DNA from: Bacteroidales bacterium UBA4360
Lineage (GTDB): Bacteria > Bacteroidota > Bacteroidia > Bacteroidales > UBA932
NCBI GenBank assembly: GCA_002393945.1
Contig: DGSO01000009.1
Location: 1 to 56,430, forward strand
Direction of reading: 5' to 3'
Length of the DNA stretch: 56,430 nt
A program made the translations under genes and the position numbers. Shown here in pieces: positions 32,333 to 39,292 of the stretch (the stretch's first letter is position 1; every line of letters begins with the position of its first letter). Under the pieces are notes generated by a model. That model saw only the letters and a program-made list of their open reading frames with translations. It did not search any database and was not told the origin of the DNA.

Positions 32333-33988
32333 ATGAGAAATAGAACAATCCTGTCATTGTGCATGTTATTGGCTTGCGCATGCGGCAAAGAAGGAACTAA
32401 TGAACAAGTGAAGGAGGAAGGCCCCAGGGCGATAGTGACTTTCAGCGCCACAGCCCCGGTTCCGGAAACGAAAATCGAAATGGACGGCACCGGAAAAACC
32501 GCCTGGGTCAAAGGGGACAAGATTATGCTGTACTACGACGGAGGCAGCTGTGAAGCAACTGCCGATGAAAGCGGCGAAACAACCACCTTCACAACTGCCG
32601 ACGCAATTCCCACGGATAAAGACGTATATTGCGCCGTATATCCATCTACCCGCCTTGCAAACTTTGACGGCAGTGACGTCACCGTGGATATGATTCAAGG
32701 CAACGAAGCGGCGACGCTTGCCTGCAGCGCAATCTGCACGGCAAAAACCACAACCAGCGGCGGAGACCTTCATTTCCACAATGTTGCGGCCATGATGAAG
32801 TTCACGACCACCAGCAACAAGATCCACGAAGCCCGCTTCTACTCAGAAACCGGAAATACCTTTACAATCGTAGGAAGCAACACAGACGCAAGGGTTCCAT
32901 ACAGCGTCGGAACCTATTACGTCCCAGTTCCGGCGGGCACCTCCTCCACAGGCTTTTCCCTCCGCCTGAAAAAGTATGACGGAGAAGACTATCCGGCTCT
33001 TTACAGACCAGCAAGCAGAACCTTCGAGGTTTCGCACATCTACAATGTGGGCACCATTGAAAGCAAAGTATTCAACCCAGCTGCCGAGGGCCCCACTTCT
33101 TTCCGACTCATGTCTTTCAACATCCTCAGGGCTGATTTAGGCGGCGAAGGGAATCAATGGACCGACAGGAAAGACGCCTGCCTCGCCATGCTGGAAGCCA
33201 ACGCCCCGGACCTCTTAGGACTACAGGAATGCACCTCGAATCAGAGAAACGACATCCTCAGGGCATTCCCGAAATACGGGGCCGTTGGCATTTCCGTAAA
33301 AGGACAAAGTGCATCTGCGTATGAGACCGTAAGTTCAAATCCTATCCTATACGACGGAACCAAGTTCACATTGGAACAATGGGGGACATACTGGCTGACG
33401 GCAGAGCCCACACGCACATACACGGCCGACAATCCCAACAACACCTGGTACTACCGGAAGCCCCGTACGGCAACCTGGGCACGATTCAAGGTGAACGGAA
33501 GGGATTTGCACTTCGTATTCGTATGCCTGCATCTTCAGGACGACAAATCTACTGGGGACAATTCTGACGACATAGATTATGACGGGACAAAAGCACAGGC
33601 CGGAGCAGACTGCCGGGCCAAGGAAATTACAGTTGTCACAGACAAGCTTGCCACCATCAACCCGGACGGCTATCCCATGATTATCGGCGGCGACTTCAAC
33701 TCTACCGGGACGGAAGATTATTACAGCACCCTGCGCTCCGGTTTTTCACTTGCGCGCCTGGATGCAAGCATCAAGGACACCGGACGCACATCTAACGGTT
33801 TCTCACAGGAAGGAGGAAGCACAATAGATAACATTTTCTACCGTGGATTCAACGCTTCGGTCTTTGCGGTTGACCGCTCCCCCTACGCAGGGCGCACCTA
33901 CATATCGGACCACTACCCCGTCTTCGCCGACTTCTCCTTCCCGGCAACTTCCATGGCCCTGGACGGCTGGGAGGAAACGGACCTGTAG
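32333..33988 (+). CDS. Fimbrillin-like domain fused to an EEP phosphatase/nuclease, lipoprotein
   Basis: 551 aa. The lipobox lies within LLACAC (Cys17, then GKE). Residues about 35-245 resemble the fimbrillin-like part of the beta-helix proteins (ETKIEMDGTG, AWVKGDKIMLYYDG, VYCAVYPSTR, LHFHNVAAMMKFTT). From about 257 an endonuclease/exonuclease/phosphatase domain is complete: MSFNIL, LLGLQECTSNQR, HLQDD, GGDFNST (near 452), STIDNIFY and SDHYPVFADF (near 525). EEP enzymes cut phosphoesters in nucleic acids, inositol phosphates, sphingolipids or other substrates; specificity is not readable. It is close to the EEP proteins at 38345 and 52214. Confidence 0.82.
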   Translation: MRNRTILSLCMLLACACGKEGTNEQVKEEGPRAIVTFSATAPVPETKIEMDGTGKTAWVKGDKIMLYYDGGSCEATADESGETTTFTTADAIPTDKDVYCAVYPSTRLANFDGSDVTVDMIQGNEAATLACSAICTAKTTTSGGDLHFHNVAAMMKFTTTSNKIHEARFYSETGNTFTIVGSNTDARVPYSVGTYYVPVPAGTSSTGFSLRLKKYDGEDYPALYRPASRTFEVSHIYNVGTIESKVFNPAAEGPTSFRLMSFNILRADLGGEGNQWTDRKDACLAMLEANAPDLLGLQECTSNQRNDILRAFPKYGAVGISVKGQSASAYETVSSNPILYDGTKFTLEQWGTYWLTAEPTRTYTADNPNNTWYYRKPRTATWARFKVNGRDLHFVFVCLHLQDDKSTGDNSDDIDYDGTKAQAGADCRAKEITVVTDKLATINPDGYPMIIGGDFNSTGTEDYYSTLRSGFSLARLDASIKDTGRTSNGFSQEGGSTIDNIFYRGFNASVFAVDRSPYAGRTYISDHYPVFADFSFPATSMALDGWEETDL

Positions 33989-34000
33989 AGCAAAATAACA

Positions 34001-34032
34001 CTTGGCCGATAGTTCTAAAAATTGTATTTTTG
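34001..34032 (+). promoter_or_regulatory. Promoter of the TPR/HTH regulator
   Basis: CTTG at 34001-34004, a 20-base spacer and TATTTTTG at 34025-34032 followed by CA. The box ends 8 bases before the ATG at 34041, implying almost no leader. Confidence 0.65.
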
Positions 34033-34040
34033 CAGTAAGG

Positions 34041-35597
34041 ATGCGCAAAGCAGGATGGTTCATATCGGCAATAATTGCAATTATGGCAACGGCATGCTCG
34101 GAGAATCAGTTCTCCGAGTTGGACCGGCTGCTTGAGCAGAAGGAGGAGATAGAGGCGGCTGTCAAAAGAAAGACAGACTCTCTGAGATTAAGCTTTGAGG
34201 CTACCCCCCCCCAGAACATTTCCGCAAAATGGGAAAAGGCAGAACTACTTTACGAAGAATGGCGTCACCTGAACCTGGATTCCTGCTCGCTTTACACTAA
34301 TGAAATGCTCCGCTACGCCGGAGACGACCCAAGCCGTATCCTCCGTAGCAAAGCCGCCCTTGTGAGAACGCTCGTAAGGGCCGAAGAAATGTTCGAGGCC
34401 GACTCCGTTTTCAAGTCCATCGTCCTCCCCCAAAACGTATCCCAGAAAGACCTGGATGCATATTTCTACTGTGCCGACCGCCTCACCAACTATCTTCCTG
34501 CCGAATACAGGAAAGCCTTCGGCCCCAACGTGGAGGAACTGTCGGCAGAATACATCAGAAGAGACAGCAGTTCAATAAAAGCCCAGCTGTTCAAGGTAAA
34601 GGCCCTGCGCTATTCCGGAAAGTTCGAACAGGCACTTTCGCTTATCAAGTCACTGCCGGTGAATGAGATGACCGACATCTACGACATCTCTACATGCTAC
34701 TTCGTAACGTGTTCCCTTTCCCTCCAGCTGGGATACAATGAAGATGCCCTCGCGTATGCAATCAAGGCATCCTGCGTGGATCTTTCCTGTGGCATGAAGG
34801 ACTATGCCTCCCTCTATACTCTGGCACAGATCCTCTTCAGGGACAAAAAAAGCGTAACACGCGCAGGCCGATACATGAACCGTGCAGTTGAAGACGCCGC
34901 CGAATACAACTTCCCTATCGGAATCCGGCGAAGCGCCCGTGCCATGACCATAATGAACAACGCAATCCAGGACATGAACCACAGCAGAAGAATACTTCTC
35001 ACTGCCGGAATCATAATCCTGAGCTTTTTCCTTGCAGTTGCCCTGTTCCTCCTGTTCTTCAGCCAAAAGATGCTTGGGCGCGTGCGTCAGATAAACCGCA
35101 TGTACAAGAGTTCGCAGCACAAACTCCAGAACGTTTCCCTCATCAAGGACAAAATGCTTGGAGAATATATGGAGCTCTCGTCAAAGTACATCTATAAGGT
35201 GGACGAAAACCGTTCCCGCTACCGCAAAATCCTGAAGGAAAAAGGGGCCGACGCCCTCATGGCCATCTTCCGTGAACCTGCCTTCGCCGATGGTGAATTC
35301 CCACACTACTGGAATAATTTCGACAAGATTTTCCTCAGCATTTTCCCTGACTTCGTCAATAAACTGAACAACCTGATGAGGCCGGAAAACAAGTTCACGA
35401 CAGACAGTCCGGGAAGCCTCACCACTGAACTCAGAATCCTTGCCCTCATACGTCTTGACATTACTGAGAGCAAGCGTATCTCCGTTATCCTCCACGTATC
35501 CAAAGGAACCGTATATACATACAGGAGCATTATGCGCCAGAACTCACTGGACCCCGACAATTTCGAAGATAATGTGAGGAAAATTGAAGATTTCTGA
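34041..35597 (+). CDS. TPR/HTH membrane-anchored regulator (DUF6377-like) with a C9 tract
   Basis: 518 aa from ATG 34041 (MRKAGWFISAIIAIMATACS); the 13-residue longer frame starts inside the promoter. A lipoprotein-like N-terminus (Cys19) is followed by helical TPR-like repeats to about 310, one membrane helix (ILLTAGIIILSFFLAVALFL, about 327-346), a coiled coil and a C-terminal HTH-type end (ELRILALIRLDITESKRISV, then HVSKGTVYTYRSIMRQNS) as in DUF6377 regulators of Bacteroidota. It is thought to sense outside and bind DNA inside. Nine C in a row at 34204-34212 (codons for T-P-P-Q near residue 55) could slip and turn the gene off. It lies between the two promoters that share the 26-bp element. 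Confidence 0.75.
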   Translation: MRKAGWFISAIIAIMATACSENQFSELDRLLEQKEEIEAAVKRKTDSLRLSFEATPPQNISAKWEKAELLYEEWRHLNLDSCSLYTNEMLRYAGDDPSRILRSKAALVRTLVRAEEMFEADSVFKSIVLPQNVSQKDLDAYFYCADRLTNYLPAEYRKAFGPNVEELSAEYIRRDSSSIKAQLFKVKALRYSGKFEQALSLIKSLPVNEMTDIYDISTCYFVTCSLSLQLGYNEDALAYAIKASCVDLSCGMKDYASLYTLAQILFRDKKSVTRAGRYMNRAVEDAAEYNFPIGIRRSARAMTIMNNAIQDMNHSRRILLTAGIIILSFFLAVALFLLFFSQKMLGRVRQINRMYKSSQHKLQNVSLIKDKMLGEYMELSSKYIYKVDENRSRYRKILKEKGADALMAIFREPAFADGEFPHYWNNFDKIFLSIFPDFVNKLNNLMRPENKFTTDSPGSLTTELRILALIRLDITESKRISVILHVSKGTVYTYRSIMRQNSLDPDNFEDNVRKIEDF

Positions 35598-35641
35598 TTG
35601 TAATACAGTTTAATTCAACAGCCATTAAGACTATCTACGAA

Positions 35642-35681
35642 TCGGCGTTTCACCCCCGCCGAATGGCGTTTTTGCGTTTTT
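35642..35681 (+). terminator. Possible terminator after the regulator gene
   Basis: TCGGCG (35642-35647) pairs with CGCCGA (35657-35662). An overlapping CGCC-GAAT-GGCG hairpin is also possible and is followed by TTTTTGCGTTTTT. A second small hairpin AAAGTCT/AGACTTT runs into the shared promoter element. Weaker than the terminator at 29603. Confidence 0.45.
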
Positions 35682-35694
35682 AAAAGTCTCAAAA

Positions 35695-35749
35695 GACTTT
35701 AATTGCGTTTCGCGCGCGTTACACGCAAACAAATAAATAAATAAATTCG
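35695..35749 (+). promoter_or_regulatory. Promoter of unit 2 with shared 26-bp element
   Basis: GACTTTAATT (35695-35704), four variable bases, TTCGCGCGCGTT (35709-35720), then TAAATTCG (-7) at 35742-35749. The GTT of the element is 24 bases from the -7 box, exactly as in unit 1, and 20 of 26 element bases are identical. The ATG of the peptide gene is 39 bases after the -7 box (41 in unit 1). Confidence 0.75.
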
Positions 35750-35787
35750 CAGTAACACTTGACAAGAACAACCAATAATCTACAACA

Positions 35788-35952
35788 ATGATAAAAAGCA
35801 TTGCACCAAAACAAAAGGAAAGCTATGTGTCTCCTCTTACAGAGGTGCTCACTACCGGCCTTTCCTGCATGGTTTGCGGCTCACTTGACGGAGAAGCAAC
35901 CATTGATGATTTTACTATTGACCCTATTGTTGACGTTGACTGGCTGCTATGA
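35788..35952 (+). CDS. 54-aa acidic peptide leading unit 2
   Basis: ATG 35788, TGA 35950-35952, overlapping the ATG of the next gene (ATGA), which is strong evidence of real translation and coupling. The product starts MIKSIAPKQKESYVSPLTEV, continues LTTGLSCMVCGSLDG and has an Asp-rich end (DDFTIDPIVDVDWLL). It shares SYxxPxxEVL...M..G.LD with the 37-aa peptide of unit 1. It has two close cysteines (CMVC) and no signal peptide or lipobox in the usual place. Function is unknown; see the entry at 29737 for the options. Confidence 0.72.
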   Translation: MIKSIAPKQKESYVSPLTEVLTTGLSCMVCGSLDGEATIDDFTIDPIVDVDWLL

Positions 35953-38342
35953 AAAAGTTAATCTACCCCATCATGATGGCCGCAGCGGTCATCGCCGCCG
36001 TTTCCTGCGAAAAGGAAGCCGCAATTGAAACTGAGAACACTCAGGAAGCATCGTCTGAACTTGTCCAGTGGAGTTTCACTGCCGACATGCCCCAGACAAA
36101 GACCACTCTTGCTCCGGCAGGCAGCGTAACCTGGGATGCAGAGGATGAAATCGCCATCTGGTACCTTGACGGCACCAATGCTCCAAAGAGCGTAATCGCC
36201 AAAACTGAAACCGGAGGTGCAAACGCCACCTTCACCGCAAGCATTCCTGCCGAAGACACCCCCGACCACTTCTGGGCCGCATATCCCGCCACGGCTGGAG
36301 AGCTCACCTACGATGGCTCTGAAAAATTCACCATTACCTGCGGCAGGGTTGACGGCACATTCAAAGCCGCAAACATAATGGCCGCATATTCCACCGCCGC
36401 AGCCAAGAGTTTTGCTTTCAAGCACGCCGTCGGCATCATCGCCCTATCTCTCCCGACAGACGGAGTTATATCCCACGACGAAACGGACTACACCATAAAA
36501 ACCATCCGTGTCAAAGGAAAAGAAACATCCATACATAGCATGGGCACCGTAGAGGTCACAAGTGACGGAACAGCCGTGACAGATTTTGCCGATGCAGCCG
36601 GCACCTCCAGTGCTGCCATCGACATCAACGACGCTGTCCGTGCTTCCGGAGTAGCATATCTGCCCTCTTTCCCTGGTACTCTCGCCAATGGTTTAGCCAT
36701 CAGATACTATTCCGATGCCGGCAACATCCCTGCAATTCTCACCAAAAATGCCGCCATCACTGTGAGCAGAGGCCACATTCTCCCGATAAGCGACCTTACC
36801 GGCCACATTGTCTGGGACTACTATGTCTCTGCCACCGGCAGTGGTGACGGCAAATCCGTGGGCAATCCCATGTCCGTGAATGACTTCGTCGCCTTCCTTG
36901 AAGATGGGAAAAATGGCGGTTCAAACGTGATAATGTGCTATGCGAACCGCATCAACGGAGTCACTTTCCATTTCACATCAGGAAGCCATGCCATCACCAC
37001 CCCCATTACGCTTCCGGCACAAACAATCTACTCGGAAGCTACCTATTACACAATCGACGGCGACAACGCCGCAACGCTGGACGGTGGCGCTTCCTCCCGT
37101 ATCTTCGAGTTAACTAACGCCTGCAACAGAGTTACTATCAAGAACCTGACACTCACTAACGGCTCATCAGAAACCGGTGGTATTGCTTTGATCCAGAACT
37201 CCGCTGCAAAATTTGAAAACTGCACATTTACAAACACCACTTCTTCCGGAGCTGGCGGCGCAGTACGCGTAGATACGGCCAGCAAGGGAGTCGGAACATT
37301 CGATGGATGCACATTCTCAAATTGCACCGGACAAAACGGAGGTGCCATTGTTATTACAAACAACAAAACATCCTTGACACTTACCAATTGCACCTTTACC
37401 GGCAATCACGCCACCGTCAGCGGCGGAGCTTTTTACTCGACAAACGGCATCACAAATATCGACAATTGCACTTTTACGGGTAATTCCGCAGATGACCTTG
37501 CCGGTGCCGCATATATTACAACAGGAACAGTATATTTTAATGAAGGAACTGCTTTCAGCCTGAACACGTCAACCAATGGCGGCGGCGCTATATCTATTAA
37601 CGCCGCCGGCACAGCATACATTGACAAGTGCACTTTCGATCAGAATTCATCCAAACTTGGCGGTGCTCTTTATACTGCGGACAACAAAGCTGCAAAGTAT
37701 TATATTAACAGCAGTCTCTTCACAGAAAACACTGCGAGTGGAGGCAATGGATATGCCATCTACCTGAATACGTCAAATGCAGCAAATTTTGCCACACTCT
37801 GCATGAATAACTCAACCGTATATAATAAGGAAAACATGGCAGGGAACAATGCTTCGCTGGTGTGTAACAAAGGCAAGACCATCATCGTCAACTCTACGCT
37901 ATATGGGACCACTTCAAAGTGGGGCACCTTTGCACTTGGCTGCCACAAGAATTATGTAGACGAATACGGCTGTCTGCTCCTTAACAATCTGATAGTGAAC
38001 ACTGCTGACGGTAAACCTGCCATATACCAGACCGGGTCCAATTACTATGCTATCGCAAAGAACTGCATCGCCTCGGTAACAAGCGCCAATTCACAGTTCA
38101 CCCAGACAGACATAATAAACACTGTCCCGGCACTTACCTATGACGGTGGAGTATTCACCTGGGACGGAACAAGTACATTGCCTCAACTGACAAAAGACGA
38201 CATCATAGCGGAGTTGTCTGGTTCAAACTACAAAGCAGCCCCGGATTTCCTTACCTGGTTAAACGAAATCAATGCATTTGACACTGACCTCCAAGGAAAT
38301 GCAAGAACCGGGCACATCTGGGCAGGATCTTATCAGAAGTAA
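35949..38342 (+). CDS. Fimbrillin-like/beta-helix surface lipoprotein B
   Basis: 797 aa. Lipobox Cys20 (AAVSC) followed by EKE. Residues about 35-270 resemble a fimbrillin domain (QTKTTLAPAG, TWDAEDEIAIWYLDG, FWAAYPATAG, FAFKHAVGIIAL). A linker YYVSATGSGDGKSVGNPMSV leads into a beta-helix with Pmp-like turns (FTNTTSSGAGGAV, FSNCTGQNGGAIV, FTGNHATVSGGAF, FDQNSSKLGGAL). The last part (GTTSKWGTFALGCHK, GKPAIYQTGSNYYAIAKN) is nearly the same as in lipoprotein C at 39273, pointing to gene duplication. Likely exposed outside as an adhesin or carbohydrate-binding or -cleaving helix; I see no firm catalytic signature. Confidence 0.78.
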   Translation: MKKLIYPIMMAAAVIAAVSCEKEAAIETENTQEASSELVQWSFTADMPQTKTTLAPAGSVTWDAEDEIAIWYLDGTNAPKSVIAKTETGGANATFTASIPAEDTPDHFWAAYPATAGELTYDGSEKFTITCGRVDGTFKAANIMAAYSTAAAKSFAFKHAVGIIALSLPTDGVISHDETDYTIKTIRVKGKETSIHSMGTVEVTSDGTAVTDFADAAGTSSAAIDINDAVRASGVAYLPSFPGTLANGLAIRYYSDAGNIPAILTKNAAITVSRGHILPISDLTGHIVWDYYVSATGSGDGKSVGNPMSVNDFVAFLEDGKNGGSNVIMCYANRINGVTFHFTSGSHAITTPITLPAQTIYSEATYYTIDGDNAATLDGGASSRIFELTNACNRVTIKNLTLTNGSSETGGIALIQNSAAKFENCTFTNTTSSGAGGAVRVDTASKGVGTFDGCTFSNCTGQNGGAIVITNNKTSLTLTNCTFTGNHATVSGGAFYSTNGITNIDNCTFTGNSADDLAGAAYITTGTVYFNEGTAFSLNTSTNGGGAISINAAGTAYIDKCTFDQNSSKLGGALYTADNKAAKYYINSSLFTENTASGGNGYAIYLNTSNAANFATLCMNNSTVYNKENMAGNNASLVCNKGKTIIVNSTLYGTTSKWGTFALGCHKNYVDEYGCLLLNNLIVNTADGKPAIYQTGSNYYAIAKNCIASVTSANSQFTQTDIINTVPALTYDGGVFTWDGTSTLPQLTKDDIIAELSGSNYKAAPDFLTWLNEINAFDTDLQGNARTGHIWAGSYQK

Positions 38343-38344
38343 GG

Positions 38345-39292
38345 TTGAAACGCGGTATTCACAGCATTTTGGCAATGGTGACGGGGCTTGTCCTCGTCAC
38401 CGGAGCCGTTTTGTCCTGCGGGAAGGATAACGGGCAGGAAACCGGCGGGAACGGCAGCGGAAATGAGGGAAATGAAAAGACAGAGGATACCATAACCGAA
38501 ATCTCCACCCTCAAGGTAATGAGTTTCAATATCCTGAGGGGAGACCTCAACGGGCCCGACCACCTCTGGACAAGCCGGAGGGAAGCCTGCCTTGCGATGA
38601 TTGCCGACGAGCAGCCCATGCTCTTTGGCCTTCAGGAGTGCACCTGGACCCAGAGGAGGCACATCCTTGAGGCAGACAGCCGGCTGAATGCCGTTGGAGT
38701 AGCTGTGGATGGTCAGAAAAAGGATTACACAAATGTGTCTTCAAATCCTGTTTTCTGGCGCACCGACATACTTTCCCTTGAGGATTGGGGCACTTTCTGG
38801 CTCAGCGACACGCCGGATGCAATCGGCTCCATTACATGGAACGGAGTGAAGCCACGCACGTGCACCTGGGCCCGATTCAAGGTGCGCTGCAACGGAAAGC
38901 GGCTCTTTTACTTCAACGCCCACGTAGAAAACGCCGCCGGGGAAGAGACTAAGGACAAGAGCATCCGCCTCATAGTAGACCGTATGAGGGAAGCAAATCC
39001 CTCCCTGCAGGTCCCAATGCTTTTTGGCGGAGATATGAACAGCAAGGCATCGGCAAGTTGTCTTGCGGCAATGATGACGTATCTGACCCATGCGCCATCC
39101 AACTGTGCAGAAACGGACAAAGGACGCACCCTGAACAGTTTCAAAGCCACAGGCGGAAGCGCAATCGACCACCTGTTCTACAACAAAGAGGGTTTCACCG
39201 GGAAGAAGTTCTGGGTGAACCGTAAGGAGTACAAAAACGTAACTTATATTTCAGACCATTATCCTATTTTCTGTGAACTGGAATTCAATTAA
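38345..39292 (+). CDS. EEP-family phosphatase/nuclease lipoprotein
   Basis: 315 aa. The start is TTG at 38345, 2 bases after the previous stop; it gives a proper signal MKRGIHSILAMVTGLVLV with lipobox Cys25, while the internal ATG would lose the charged end. The EEP domain fills residues 55-315: MSFNILRGDL (near 58), LFGLQECTWTQRRHIL, NAHVEN, GGDMNSK (near 228), SAIDHLFYN and SDHYPIFCEL (near 302). All key residues of a metal-dependent phosphoesterase are visible. Compared with the EEP protein of unit 1 the fimbrillin part is replaced by a short Gly/Asn linker. It overlaps the next gene by 20 bases. Confidence 0.85.
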   Translation: MKRGIHSILAMVTGLVLVTGAVLSCGKDNGQETGGNGSGNEGNEKTEDTITEISTLKVMSFNILRGDLNGPDHLWTSRREACLAMIADEQPMLFGLQECTWTQRRHILEADSRLNAVGVAVDGQKKDYTNVSSNPVFWRTDILSLEDWGTFWLSDTPDAIGSITWNGVKPRTCTWARFKVRCNGKRLFYFNAHVENAAGEETKDKSIRLIVDRMREANPSLQVPMLFGGDMNSKASASCLAAMMTYLTHAPSNCAETDKGRTLNSFKATGGSAIDHLFYNKEGFTGKKFWVNRKEYKNVTYISDHYPIFCELEFN

